A DNA stretch of 64,000 nt from Gammaproteobacteria bacterium (GTDB lineage: Bacteria > Pseudomonadota > Gammaproteobacteria > Steroidobacterales > Steroidobacteraceae), in assembly GCA_017577615.1 (NCBI GenBank), contig PKRE01000003.1:186001-250000 (forward strand), given 5' to 3'. The translations under genes and the position numbers were made by a program. Under the pieces are notes generated by a model, which had not been told where the DNA came from, made no database searches, and saw nothing but the letters and a program-made list of their open reading frames with translations. This document shows positions 27,751-36,386 of the stretch, piece by piece. Each line of letters starts with the position of its first letter. Within the stretch, counting starts at the first letter, position 1.

Positions 27751-27827
27751 AGCATCCAGTAACCGCTAATCGAAGCTGAAAGAGAGCACAACCGCACATG
27801 GTTCATCCATGAGCACCAGTTCCCGCA

Positions 27828-28994
27828 TCAACGTCTTGCGATGAAACCTTCCGGTTCGTCCTCCATGATGCGTAGGCCGCTGTCTGCTTCGTCCGGGGTC
27901 TTCATGCCGCGCTTGCTCTCGAGCTTGATGCGCAGACGCACTTCGTTCTTCGAGTCCGCATTTCGCAACGCTTCCTCGTACGAGATGATGCCAGCCTCAT
28001 AGAGCTCGAAGAGCGACTGATCGAACGTCTTCATGCCGAGCCTGTTCGACTTGGCCATGACTTCCTTGATCGCCGCCACTTCGCCCTTGAAGATCAAATC
28101 GGCGATCAGCGGCGAATTGAGCATGATCTCCATGGCCGCGACACGACCGACGCCGGATTCGCGCGGGATCAACCGCTGCGAGATCAACGCGCGGATATTG
28201 AGCGACAGGTCCATGAGGAGCTGCTCGCGACGTTCCTCAGGGAAGAAGTTGATGATGCGATCGAGTGCCTGGTTGGCGCTGTTCGCGTGCAACGTTGCAA
28301 GCACCAGGTGTCCCGTTTCGGCGAACTGAATCCCGTACTCCATCGTTTCGCGGTCGCGTATCTCGCCGATCAAGATGACATCGGGCGCCTGCCGCAGCGT
28401 GTTCTTGAGCGCGGTGTGCCAGCTGTCGGTATCGACACCTACCTCGCGATGTGTGACCACACATCCCTTGTGGGTGTGCACGTATTCGACCGGATCCTCG
28501 ATCGTGATGATGTGCCCGCGCGTGTTCTCGTTGCGATAGTCGAGCATCGCGGCGAGCGTCGTCGACTTACCCGAGCCCGTGCCGCCGACCACGATCACGA
28601 GGCCGCGCTTCGACATCACAATGTCTTTGAGAATCGGCGGCAGCTGCATCTCCTCCAGTGTCGGGATCTTCGAATTGATCGTCCGCACCACGCAGCCGAC
28701 CAGCCCTTGCTGCACGAAGGCGCTCACACGGAAACGGCCGATGCCAACGGGGGCAATCGCGAAATTGCATTCCTTCGTCGCGTCGAACTCGCGCGTCTGC
28801 TTGTCGTTCATGATGGAACGCACGAGCACCGCGCTCTGCTCGGGCGTCAACGCACGTTCGGACTGCGGACGGATTTCGCCATCGACTTTGATTGCAGGCG
28901 GGAAGCCCGCGGTGATGAACAGGTCGGACCCTTTGCGCTCCACGAGCCGCCTGAGGAGGTCCTGCATGAGCTTGATAGCTTGTTCGCGTTCCAT
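27828..28994 (-). CDS. pilU: Pilus retraction ATPase PilU
   Basis: 388 residues. MEREQAIKLMQDLLRRL then KGSDLFITAGFPPAIKVDG match PilU; Walker A GGTGSGKST at about 137-145, Walker B APDVILIGEIRDRET, His-box TGHLVLATLHANSAN. The C-terminal tail beyond the ATPase (about 30 residues, ending DEPEGFIARR) is typical of PilU rather than PilT. PilU works with PilT to power high-force retraction. 118 nt separate it from pilT; a heptad array occupies part of that gap. Confidence 0.9.
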   Translation of the reverse strand: MEREQAIKLMQDLLRRLVERKGSDLFITAGFPPAIKVDGEIRPQSERALTPEQSAVLVRSIMNDKQTREFDATKECNFAIAPVGIGRFRVSAFVQQGLVGCVVRTINSKIPTLEEMQLPPILKDIVMSKRGLVIVVGGTGSGKSTTLAAMLDYRNENTRGHIITIEDPVEYVHTHKGCVVTHREVGVDTDSWHTALKNTLRQAPDVILIGEIRDRETMEYGIQFAETGHLVLATLHANSANQALDRIINFFPEERREQLLMDLSLNIRALISQRLIPRESGVGRVAAMEIMLNSPLIADLIFKGEVAAIKEVMAKSNRLGMKTFDQSLFELYEAGIISYEEALRNADSKNEVRLRIKLESKRGMKTPDEADSGLRIMEDEPEGFIARR

Positions 28995-29063
28995 GTCTCG
29001 CTCCCGGCCTAACAGTCGCTGCGAGGCTGTGCGCTGTCCGCTGCATCTGATGACATACTTGAT

Positions 29064-29105
29064 TCCCTACAGCCTTGCGCCTGCGGTCTACAACCTGCCT
29101 TCTGC
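29064..29105. repeat. Heptad repeat, 6 units, pilT–pilU gap
   Basis: TCCCTAC, AGCCTTG, CGCCTGC, GGTCTAC, AACCTGC, CTTCTGC in continuous 7-nt register on the plus strand. On the minus (coding) strand it is the G-rich arm and starts 7 nt after the pilT stop. Confidence 0.85.
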
Positions 29106-29112
29106 GCACGGT

Positions 29113-30153
29113 TCAGAACGCATCTTTGTTTTGCGCTTTGAAGCGTGCCTCTTCTTTGGTGACGATCCCCTTCTGCAGCAGCTCGGCCAAACATTGATCG
29201 AGCGTCTGCATCCCGTCCTTCTGACCGGTTTGAATCGCCGAGTACATTTGGGCGATCTTGCCCTCGCGAATCAAGTTACGAATCGCCGGAGTGCCGATCA
29301 TGATCTCGTGCGCTGCAACACGGCCGCCTCCGATTCGTTTCAAAAGGGTTTGCGAGATCACCGCGCGCAGCGATTCGGACAGCATCGTACGCACCATTTC
29401 TTTCTCGGCGGCGGGGAAGACATCGACGATACGATCGATCGTCTTCGCCGCCGAGCTCGTATGCAGCGTTCCAAATACCAAGTGCCCGGTTTCCGCCGCC
29501 GTGAGCGCCAGCCGAATCGTCTCGAGATCGCGCATCTCACCGACGAGCACGACGTCCGGATCTTCACGCAACGCAGAGCGCAGCGCCTCGCTGAAACCGA
29601 GCGTATCGCGGTGTACCTCACGCTGGTTCACGAGCGAGCGCTTGCTCTCGTGCACGAACTCGATCGGGTCCTCGATCGTGATGATGTGATTGGGCTTGTT
29701 CTCGTTGATGTAATCCACCATCGCTGCCAGCGTGGTGGACTTGCCGGAGCCGGTCGGGCCCGTCACGAGCACGAGCCCGCGCGGCTGCATTGCGAGGTCC
29801 TTGAAGATCTTCGGTGCGTTCAGGTCATCCAACGACATGATGACCGATGGAATGGTCCGAAAGACCGCTGCCGCACCGCGGCTCTGGTTGAAGGCATTGA
29901 CGCGAAAGCGCGCAAGCTTGGGAATCTCGAACGAGAAGTCGGTCTCGTAGTATTCCTCGTAAGCCTTCCGCTGCTTGTCGTTCATGATGTCGTACACCAT
30001 GCTGTGCACTTCCTTGTGCGTCAGCGGAGGCATATTGATCCGCTTCATGTCGCCGTCGACGCGAATCATCGGCGGTACGCCGGCGGACAAGTGCAGATCC
30101 GAAGCGTTATTCTTTACGGCGAAAGCCAATAGCTGAGCGATATCGACGGGCAT
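29113..30153 (-). CDS. pilT: Pilus retraction ATPase PilT
   Basis: 346 residues, standard PilT length. MPVDIAQLLAFAVKNNASDL is the typical N-terminus; Walker A GPTGSGKST at 132-140; Walker B DPDVVLVGEMRDLET near 198-212; His-box TGHLVFGTLHTSSA; and the PilT-specific AIRNLIREGK at about 290-299, needed for retraction in studied homologues. It depolymerises type IV pili for twitching. First of three tandem ATPase genes, divergent from yggS, as in many gammaproteobacteria. Confidence 0.96.
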   Translation of the reverse strand: MPVDIAQLLAFAVKNNASDLHLSAGVPPMIRVDGDMKRINMPPLTHKEVHSMVYDIMNDKQRKAYEEYYETDFSFEIPKLARFRVNAFNQSRGAAAVFRTIPSVIMSLDDLNAPKIFKDLAMQPRGLVLVTGPTGSGKSTTLAAMVDYINENKPNHIITIEDPIEFVHESKRSLVNQREVHRDTLGFSEALRSALREDPDVVLVGEMRDLETIRLALTAAETGHLVFGTLHTSSAAKTIDRIVDVFPAAEKEMVRTMLSESLRAVISQTLLKRIGGGRVAAHEIMIGTPAIRNLIREGKIAQMYSAIQTGQKDGMQTLDQCLAELLQKGIVTKEEARFKAQNKDAF

Positions 30154-30403
30154 GCCTTCTTCCTCGGGCTATTCGTCTCGCGGCCGGTGCGGGGACGCAT
30201 TCGTTCGACGCATCCGCGCGACGCGACTCGCGCGTGCGACCGCTTTCGCGAGATGGAACAGCTCCACCGAGTATAGCGGAGCGATAGCGGCCCCAATATG
30301 TTAACTAGTCCGCAGTTCCGCTTCGTTTGCGTACCCGCGCGCCGCGCATGCCTCGGGTCGTAGGCTCGTCGCGTGAGACGCAACCGTGCCAAACCCCAGA
30401 GCG

Positions 30404-31099
30404 ATGGATACTGATCTTCTCCGAAGTCGGCTTCAGGAAACCTGGACACGCATCGCATCCGCGGCATCGAAACACGGACGACCGCCGGATTCAGTGCGCC
30501 TGTTGGCGATCAGCAAGTCGCAACCGCACGAAGCGATTCGCGCCCTGGCCGAATTGGGACAGCGCGACTTTGGCGAGAACTATCTGCAAGAAGCGTTACC
30601 GAAGATCGCAGCGCTTTCGGACCTCGAGCTCACCTGGCATTTCACTGGCCAGCTGCAATCGAACAAGACACGTCCGGTCGCCCAGCATTTCGATTGGGTA
30701 CACACGGTCGATCGGGAACGCATCGCCGTGCGTCTGAATGATCAGCGCCCCCACTACGCGCTGCCGCTCAACGTCTGTATCCAAGTGCGGCTCGTCGAAG
30801 AGCCCGGCAAAGGGGGCGTTGCGCCCAGCGAGCTGTTGCCGCTCGCGCAGCGCATTCGAGAGCTGCCGAAGCTTGCGTTGCGCGGTCTGATGTGCATCCC
30901 GCCGCCATCATCCGATTTCGAGACCCAACGCGCACGCTTCGAGGAGCTCGCTCGCTACCAACGCGAGCTCATCGCGCAAGGCTTCGAGCTCGACACCTTG
31001 TCGATGGGCATGTCTGACGATTTCGAGGCCGCCATCGCGGCTGGCGCCACCTGGGTCAGAATCGGCACGGCGATCTTCGGGCCACGCTCTAGGCTGTAG
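30404..31099 (+). CDS. YggS-type pyridoxal-phosphate homeostasis protein
   Basis: 231 residues from the ATG at 30404; a GTG at 30386 would add six residues. LLAISKSQPHEAIRAL contains the PLP-binding lysine; GENYLQEALPKI, WHFTGQLQSNK and LSMGMSDDFEAAIAAGATWVRIGTAIFG are YggS/PROSC signatures (the last binds the PLP phosphate). It buffers free PLP and affects amino-acid balance; no known catalytic activity. yggS–proC–yggT beside pilT is a classic arrangement. The C-terminal RSRL codons and TAG stop are made by a heptad repeat. Confidence 0.93.
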   Translation: MDTDLLRSRLQETWTRIASAASKHGRPPDSVRLLAISKSQPHEAIRALAELGQRDFGENYLQEALPKIAALSDLELTWHFTGQLQSNKTRPVAQHFDWVHTVDRERIAVRLNDQRPHYALPLNVCIQVRLVEEPGKGGVAPSELLPLAQRIRELPKLALRGLMCIPPPSSDFETQRARFEELARYQRELIAQGFELDTLSMGMSDDFEAAIAAGATWVRIGTAIFGPRSRL

Positions 31100-31134
31100 G
31101 CGCTCCCGCCTCCAGTCTCCAGCCCCGACCCTGA
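31086..31134. repeat. Heptad hairpin unit, yggS–proC gap, 7 units
   Basis: GCTCTAG, GCTGTAG, GCGCTCC, CGCCTCC, AGTCTCC, AGCCCCG, ACCCTGA without a break in 7-nt phase. The first two (G arm) overlap the yggS stop; the rest is the C arm before proC. Confidence 0.85.
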
Positions 31135-31178
31135 ACCGCGTGCCACTCACCCCACGTTACTTGTAGACTTCAAACACC

Positions 31179-31997
31179 ATGTCTTCTCAGATCGCATTCA
31201 TCGGCGGCGGCAACATGGCGCGAAGCTTGATCGGAGGGCTGATCGCGCGTGGACGACCTGCAGCGGATGTCATCGTCTCCGATCCGGTGCCCCAGCAGCT
31301 CGAGACGCTGCGTGCCGCCTACGGCGTACGCACAGCCGCTTCCAATCTCGAGGCGGCCAGCAACGCGGGGGTCGTGGTGCTTGCGGTGAAGCCTCAAGAC
31401 CTGCGCGCCGTAGTGGTGGAGCTGAGCGCGACGTTGCGTTCAACGCGCCCCCTGCTGTTGTCTGTCGCTGCCGGCATTCTCGCGAGCGACATCGAACGCT
31501 GGGCAGGCGTGCCCGTCGTTCGCTGCATGCCGAACCGGCCAGCGCTGCAAGGATGTGGCATGACGGGGCTGTTCGCCACGCCGGGTGTCCCGACGGAGCA
31601 CCGCCGCCTCGCGGCCGAAATTCTCGGCGCGGTTGGCGAAACGATCTGGCTCACCGACGAGCGACAGATGGACGCAGTCACGGCACTGTCCGGCAGCGGT
31701 CCTGCCTACTTCTTCCTGCTCATCGAGATGATGGAAGACGCCGGCGTCGCAATGGGTCTGCCGCGTGACATCAGCCGCAAGCTTGCGATTGAAACTGCCT
31801 ACGGCTCCGGCCGCATGGCCCGGGAAGCATCCGAGCCTCCTGCAACGTTGCGCGAGCAAGTCACATCGAAGGGTGGCACGACCGAGGCTGCCCTCAGGCA
31901 CTTGGAGAGCAATGGTATCAGATCGATCTTTGCGGGCGCGCTGGCCGCAGCCGCAAAGCGGTCGGCCGAATTGGCCCGGGAGCTTGGCAAGATCTGA
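31179..31997 (+). CDS. proC: Pyrroline-5-carboxylate reductase
   Basis: 272 residues. The Rossmann motif is IAFIGGGNMARSLIGGL; VVVLAVKPQDLRAVV and VRCMPNRPALQGCGMTGLF follow; LSGSGPAYFFLLIEMMEDAG and VTSKGGTTEAALRHLE are the catalytic and proline-binding signatures. It reduces P5C to proline with NAD(P)H. With ornithine aminotransferase (35054) and ornithine cyclodeaminase (47563) in the same window it completes two ornithine-to-proline routes. Confidence 0.96.
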   Translation: MSSQIAFIGGGNMARSLIGGLIARGRPAADVIVSDPVPQQLETLRAAYGVRTAASNLEAASNAGVVVLAVKPQDLRAVVVELSATLRSTRPLLLSVAAGILASDIERWAGVPVVRCMPNRPALQGCGMTGLFATPGVPTEHRRLAAEILGAVGETIWLTDERQMDAVTALSGSGPAYFFLLIEMMEDAGVAMGLPRDISRKLAIETAYGSGRMAREASEPPATLREQVTSKGGTTEAALRHLESNGIRSIFAGALAAAAKRSAELARELGKI

Positions 31998-32023
31998 CCT
32001 TCGACGGGATCAACATCGCCCAT

Positions 32024-32557
32024 ATGGACGCACTGATTTTCATCGTTCGGACGCTGCTGCAGGTCCTGCTGGTCATCGTGTTCTTGCTGCGTGTGTTATT
32101 GCCGCTCGTGCGCGCGGACTGGCGCAATCAGTTCTCACAGGCAGTCCTGCGCTTGACCAACCCGCTCGTCCTGCCGTTGCGCCGCGTGCTCCCCCCGATC
32201 GGCCAGATTGACACCGCTTCGATTGTGGCCCTGTTGCTGGTGCAGTTCGCGGCGACGGGAGTGTTGTGGCTCCTCGGTGCGTATCCGTTCGTTGTCACGC
32301 TTGGGCAGTTCGTGCACGTGGCGCTCATGAGCCTGGTACTCACGATCCTGCAGTTCTATACGTTCGCGATCTTCCTCTATGTGCTGCTCAGCTGGATCGC
32401 CCCCGGTGCGTACAGCCCCGGCGCCATGCTGCTCGCGAGCTTGTGTGAACCGCTCCTTCGCCCGGTGCGCCGTGTGATTCCGCCGATCGGCGGCATCGAC
32501 CTCTCCGCCCTGTTCGTGATCATCGGTCTGCAAGCGCTCGTCATCCTCATCACATAA
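32024..32557 (+). CDS. YggT family integral membrane protein
   Basis: 177 residues with four hydrophobic segments arranged as two similar halves, each with the YggT pattern: FLLRVLLPLVRADWRNQFSQAVLRLTNPLVLPLRRVLPP and later YVLLSWIAP…CEPLLRPVRRVIPPIGGIDLS, split here to stay short. The N-P-L…P-x-R-R-x-x-P-P repeats are diagnostic. Function is not firmly established; related proteins influence cell envelope or division-site functions. Follows proC by 26 nt. Confidence 0.92.
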   Translation: MDALIFIVRTLLQVLLVIVFLLRVLLPLVRADWRNQFSQAVLRLTNPLVLPLRRVLPPIGQIDTASIVALLLVQFAATGVLWLLGAYPFVVTLGQFVHVALMSLVLTILQFYTFAIFLYVLLSWIAPGAYSPGAMLLASLCEPLLRPVRRVIPPIGGIDLSALFVIIGLQALVILIT

Positions 32558-32644
32558 CTGTCAGGCTGAGGAACCTACTGACGGTATCTGTCCGAAGTCT
32601 TCGTCTATAGTGTGACGGACGTCGGTTCCGAAGGAGGGCTCCTC

Positions 32645-33136
32645 ATGAGAACAAGAATATGTGGATGGCTCATGACGCTGCTCGGCGCTATCGCGATGAG
32701 CGGTTGTGGCAATGGGGGGCAGCAACCGGGCTTTCCCCAGGCCGTTCCCCTCGAGCAGACTTTCAAGGAACAAGGCGATTATGAAGTGCACTTCAACGCG
32801 GTTCGCACCGACCAGCTGACCCCGGAGATCGCCCGCGCATACGGCATTCAACGCAGCAAGAACCGCGTGATGCTGAACGTAACCATTCTGAAGAAGGAGG
32901 CGCCGAACGCGCCGCGCAAGCCGGTCGAGGGGGAAGTCGCGGTCGACGCCTACAACCTCAACGGCCAGCTCAAGAACCTGCAGATGCGCCGTGTCTCGGA
33001 AGGCGATGCGATCTACTATATCGGCGAAGTCACGATCAGCGGGACGGAGATCCTGGTCTTCGATATCACCGTCACGCCAAGCGGCGAGACAACCCCGATT
33101 CAAGTCAAACTCAAGCGGGAGTTCCACGCGAGCTGA
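32645..33136 (+). CDS. DUF4426-type lipoprotein
   Basis: 163 residues. A strong ribosome site, AAGGAGG at 32631-32637, fixes the ATG at 32645 and not the one at 32612. The signal peptide ends in the lipobox MSGC, so it is probably lipid-anchored. The mature part (LEQTFKEQGDYEVHFNAVRTD, RSKNRVMLNVTILKK, GTEILVFDITVTP, split by gaps) is predicted beta-sandwich and resembles DUF4426 proteins found next to yggT in pseudomonads. Role unknown. Confidence 0.78.
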   Translation: MRTRICGWLMTLLGAIAMSGCGNGGQQPGFPQAVPLEQTFKEQGDYEVHFNAVRTDQLTPEIARAYGIQRSKNRVMLNVTILKKEAPNAPRKPVEGEVAVDAYNLNGQLKNLQMRRVSEGDAIYYIGEVTISGTEILVFDITVTPSGETTPIQVKLKREFHAS

Positions 33137-33319
33137 CCCAAGCGGTGCGACGGGACTTCGACGGAAACCTTGAGTGCCCTCTGAGCCTTAAAAAATAGGG
33201 AAAAAACGCTTCGACTGCTTAATCCGCGCCGAATCTTGTGCTATTTTCCCGCGCGACTTGCATACGCGACCGCTCGGCACTAGACGGCGCGATTCGTTAT
33301 TCATCTCAGGAGATCGCAA

Positions 33320-33631
33320 ATGGCAAAGAAAAATGCAGCGCCGACCAAATCGGAGATCCTTGCACAAATCTCCAAAGACACAGGACTTCCCAAGAAACAA
33401 GTAGCCCAGGTATTCGATTCCCTGAGCGTCGTCGTCCGCAAGAGCTTGAGAAGCTCGGGCCTGTTCACCCTGCCCGGCCTGCTCAAGATGAAGGTCGTGA
33501 AGAAGCCCGCCACCAAGGCCCGCGAGGGCATCAACCCCTTCACGGGTGAGAAGATGATCTTCAAGGCGAAGCCTGCCACCAAGAAGGTGCGCATCGCTCC
33601 GCTGAAGGGCCTCAAGGAAATGGTCAACTAA
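33320..33631 (+). CDS. HU-family DNA-binding protein
   Basis: 103 residues. It has the HU/IHF core, with KSEILAQISKDTGLPKKQVAQVFD as the N-terminal helical dimerisation unit (shown here in part of the fold), GLFTLPGLLKMKV and GINPFTGEKMIFKAKPA as the arm, whose P-F-T-G-E resembles the DNA-intercalating R-N-P-x-T tip. Lysine-rich, basic. It bends and packages DNA. Its arm is closer to the divergent HU-like proteins of Xanthomonas-type bacteria than to E. coli HupA/B. The 183-nt leader region has A-rich tracts at 33188-33208 that could act as promoter UP-type elements. Confidence 0.88.
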   Translation: MAKKNAAPTKSEILAQISKDTGLPKKQVAQVFDSLSVVVRKSLRSSGLFTLPGLLKMKVVKKPATKAREGINPFTGEKMIFKAKPATKKVRIAPLKGLKEMVN

Positions 33632-33640
33632 GAGCTCGCG

Positions 33641-33670
33641 CCGGAGCGCGACACACGATGCGCGCTCCGG
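33641..33670 (+). terminator. Hairpin downstream of the HU-like gene
   Basis: Perfect 10-bp inverted repeat CCGGAGCGCG (33641-33650) / CGCGCTCCGG (33661-33670) with a 10-nt loop, 9 nt after the stop. The following GCCTCTTGG has no strong T run, so it may need Rho or act in RNA stability. Confidence 0.55.
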
Positions 33671-33779
33671 GCCTCTTGGCTGCCCGCGCTCCCTATCGGA
33701 GGGCGTGTCCGACGACGCTCTTCTTTCGAGTCATCAGCGCGGCACATAGGAGTGCGTTTGCCGTTTTACGTGCCGCACC

Positions 33780-34229
33780 TCATTCCCCCTCAACGACCTT
33801 CAGCTTCAATCTGACCCGATCTCGATCCGAGACGTGCAGCAATCCGGCGATGCGCCTCACGAGGTGCTCCTCGTGCTTGTCGATGCGACCGTCTGCATGA
33901 CTGACCTGCCAGAGCATCTCCACGATTGAGAGCTTGTCTTCCTCGGAAAGCTCTCGATTCAGGCGGTGCGTGAATTCGTGCAGAGACACTGCACTGTCGG
34001 CCCGTCGTTGTGCCTTTTCAATCAGATCGTCGAGTTTCTCCCCGCTCAGTCCGAACCGACGTGCGAGCAGATGCCGGATGGCCTCGACCTCCTCAGGCGC
34101 CTCCGAAAAATCCGACCGTGCGAGCTCAAGCAGCAAGGCCGCCGTTGCAAGCTCGAGCGGCTCGCGCGTCTCGAGCAACCCGGCGACGGGCGGTTCGCGA
34201 CCGAAGAGCTTCTTGAGCGAGACAATCAT
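33780..34229 (-). CDS. TerB-like protein
   Basis: 149 residues, all helical. LELATAALLLELARSDFSEAPEEVEAI, HEFTHRLNRELSEEDKLSIVEMLWQVSHADGRIDKHEEHLV (given here only as landmarks) carry two E-x-x-x-I/L and A-D-x-x-x-x-x-E acidic patches typical of TerB folds, which may bind metal. TerB domains occur in tellurite-resistance and general stress proteins; the molecular role is unclear. Its ATG overlaps the stop of the hydrolase gene upstream by 4 nt, so the two are co-transcribed. Confidence 0.8.
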   Translation of the reverse strand: MIVSLKKLFGREPPVAGLLETREPLELATAALLLELARSDFSEAPEEVEAIRHLLARRFGLSGEKLDDLIEKAQRRADSAVSLHEFTHRLNRELSEEDKLSIVEMLWQVSHADGRIDKHEEHLVRRIAGLLHVSDRDRVRLKLKVVEGE

Positions 34230-34891
34230 AGATGACGATCCTGCTCAGCAACGGCGACAGGGTGACGAGCGAGCCACGCGGTCACGGTGTCTTGCAGCTC
34301 GTTCAGGCGGCCATGAAAGAAATGACCGACACCGCGCAGCAGCGCCAGCTCCGGAACGATTGGCAGCTTCTGAATCCAGCTCTGCACCACGTCCGCTGCA
34401 ACGATCTCGTCCTCGTCGCCTTGGATCACGAGCCAAGGGCAACGCGGCAACTGCGCCAGCGGAACGTGCACGCGATCGACGGCCGGCGCTGCGGTGATCA
34501 GCCGCGCAGGATCACTGAGCGATGCGGCACGAATCGCGACAGCACCGCCGAAGGAGAAGCCTGCAAGCGACACGGCCGCGTCCGGCCAACGCTGCCGCGC
34601 CCATTCGATGACGGCGAGCGCATCGTCCGTTTCGCCAATACCGTCGGCGTAAGTGCCGGCGCTGCGGCCCACTCCCCGGAAGTTGAAACGGATCGCCGTG
34701 ATGCCCACCACATTGAAGGACTTCGCCAGCATGTGGGCAACCTTGTTGGTCATGGTGCCACCGTGTAAGGGATGCGGATGGCACACCACTGCAACTTCCG
34801 TGGTGCCGCCGTTCTCGACGGCATTGATCAATGCCTCCAGCGGTCCGGCTGGGCCTGGGATGAACGAGGTCTCGGTGGTGATTCGGCTCAT
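34226..34891 (-). CDS. Alpha/beta hydrolase
   Basis: 221 residues from the ATG at 34891. CHPHPLHGGTMTNKV is the oxyanion region shared with the dienelactone hydrolase-like COG2945 group, FNFRGVGRSAGTYADG follows, the nucleophile elbow is LAGFSFGGAVA (Ser in G-F-S-F-G), and GVGHFFHGRLNEL holds the catalytic His. No signal peptide. Substrate unknown. A longer frame upstream is Arg-rich and discarded. Confidence 0.88.
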   Translation of the reverse strand: MSRITTETSFIPGPAGPLEALINAVENGGTTEVAVVCHPHPLHGGTMTNKVAHMLAKSFNVVGITAIRFNFRGVGRSAGTYADGIGETDDALAVIEWARQRWPDAAVSLAGFSFGGAVAIRAASLSDPARLITAAPAVDRVHVPLAQLPRCPWLVIQGDEDEIVAADVVQSWIQKLPIVPELALLRGVGHFFHGRLNELQDTVTAWLARHPVAVAEQDRHL

Positions 34892-35053
34892 GTGTAAGAG
34901 CGTAGCGGAAGTGCGTCGACGTCGATAGTCGCGTGCGGCTGACCATGCATACGCCGGCGGCAAAGTGGCGCGACACACGCGGCCCGGATACCATCGTCCG
35001 CACGATGGCTCCGCTGCGCTCGATGTGACGGAGCTGGTCAATCAGGCAGTACG

Positions 35054-36289
35054 ATGAGCGACGAGCAGATGAGCAGTGGCGCGCGTCTCGACGATGTGTG
35101 CGCCCGCAACTACGACCCGCTACCTGTCACCTTGGTACGTGGCCGCGGCGTCTATGTCTGGGACAAGGAGGGCAAGCGCTACCTGGACATGATGAGCGCG
35201 TACTCCGCGGTGAGCCATGGGCACACCCATCCTGTGCTCGTCGCGGCGCTCATCGAGCAAGCGCACCGTCTCGCGATCGTTTCCCGCGCATTCGATACGG
35301 ACCGGCTGACGCCGTTCTTGGCGCGCGCATGCGCCATGACAGGAATGGATCAGGCGCTGCCGATGAACACCGGCGCCGAAGCGGTCGAAACCGCGCTGAA
35401 AGCCGCGCGTAAGTGGGCCTATCGCATCAAAGGCGTTGCAGAAGACAAATGCGAGATCATCGCGTGCGAAGGTAACTTCCACGGCCGCACGCTCGGCGCC
35501 GTCGCCCTCTCCACGGAGCCGCAGTACCGCGACGGTTTTGGCCCCTTCATGCCCGGGGTGCGCATCGTGCCATTTGGCGATGCCGAGGCCCTCGAACGTG
35601 CGATCACGCCCAATACCGCTGCGTTCATCGTCGAGCCGATGCAAGGCGAAGCGGGCATTCGTATCCCACCTGCCGGCTACTTGGCTCGCTGCGCGGAGAT
35701 CTGCCGCGCGCACCGCGTGCTGCTCATCGCGGACGAAGTGCAAACCGGATTGGGACGCACCGGCCGTATGCTTGCCTGCGACCACGAAGGCGTGCGCCCC
35801 GACGGCGTGGTGCTGGGCAAGGCACTCGGCGGGGGCCTGTTACCCGTCTCTTTGTTCCTCGCCAGTCGCGAGCTGATGAGTGTGTTCACGCCAGGGGACC
35901 ACGGCAGCACGTTCGGCGGCAACCCGCTTGCCGCCGCTGTCGGTCTGGCGGCACTCGAGGTGCTCGAGAACGAACGACTCATCGAGCGCAGCGCCGAGCT
36001 CGGCGCATACTTGCTCGATGGCCTGCGTCGTATCGTCCACCCAGCGATTCGCGAAGTCCGCGGCAAGGGACTATGGTGCGGCGTCGAGTTCGACCCTAGA
36101 CTCCTGCGCGCGCGGGACGTAGCGGAACGCCTCGTCGAAGCAGGCATCCTGACGAAGGATACGCGCGGGACGGTCATCCGTTTTGCACCGCCGCTCGTCA
36201 TCGAGAAGGCCGAGCTCGACTGGGCACTGGACACCTTTCAGCGCGTGCTCGATAGCATGACGCACCCGCGCGGTGCGCAGACCGCCTGA
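35054..36289 (+). CDS. rocD: Ornithine aminotransferase
   Basis: 411 residues, class III aminotransferase. MMSAYSAVSHGHTHPVL, PMNTGAEAVETALKAAR and GNFHGRTLGAVALSTEPQYR bind PLP and substrate; DEVQTGLGRTGRML precedes the Schiff-base lysine in VLGKALGGGLLPVS. The wording of several motifs (NTGAEAVETALK, DHGSTFGGNPLA) is that of ornithine rather than acetylornithine transaminase. It makes glutamate semialdehyde, which cyclises to P5C for ProC. Confidence 0.9.
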   Translation: MSDEQMSSGARLDDVCARNYDPLPVTLVRGRGVYVWDKEGKRYLDMMSAYSAVSHGHTHPVLVAALIEQAHRLAIVSRAFDTDRLTPFLARACAMTGMDQALPMNTGAEAVETALKAARKWAYRIKGVAEDKCEIIACEGNFHGRTLGAVALSTEPQYRDGFGPFMPGVRIVPFGDAEALERAITPNTAAFIVEPMQGEAGIRIPPAGYLARCAEICRAHRVLLIADEVQTGLGRTGRMLACDHEGVRPDGVVLGKALGGGLLPVSLFLASRELMSVFTPGDHGSTFGGNPLAAAVGLAALEVLENERLIERSAELGAYLLDGLRRIVHPAIREVRGKGLWCGVEFDPRLLRARDVAERLVEAGILTKDTRGTVIRFAPPLVIEKAELDWALDTFQRVLDSMTHPRGAQTA

Positions 36290-36386
36290 ACTCACATGAT
36301 CGCGTGAGCGCGCCGCGGGAACCGCGTAGCGCTCGCGCGGCTTTGGATGGCACACTCCTCCTTCTTGCGAGAGCAAAGAGATCGCC

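Noticed and set aside
28579..30132. Plus-strand frame of 517 codons opposite pilU and pilT
   Set aside because: Antisense to strongly conserved ATPase genes; no recognisable domain.
30154..30403. CRP-like site between pilT and yggS
   Set aside because: Looked for TGTGA–N6–TCACA because Vfr-type regulators affect pili; none present.
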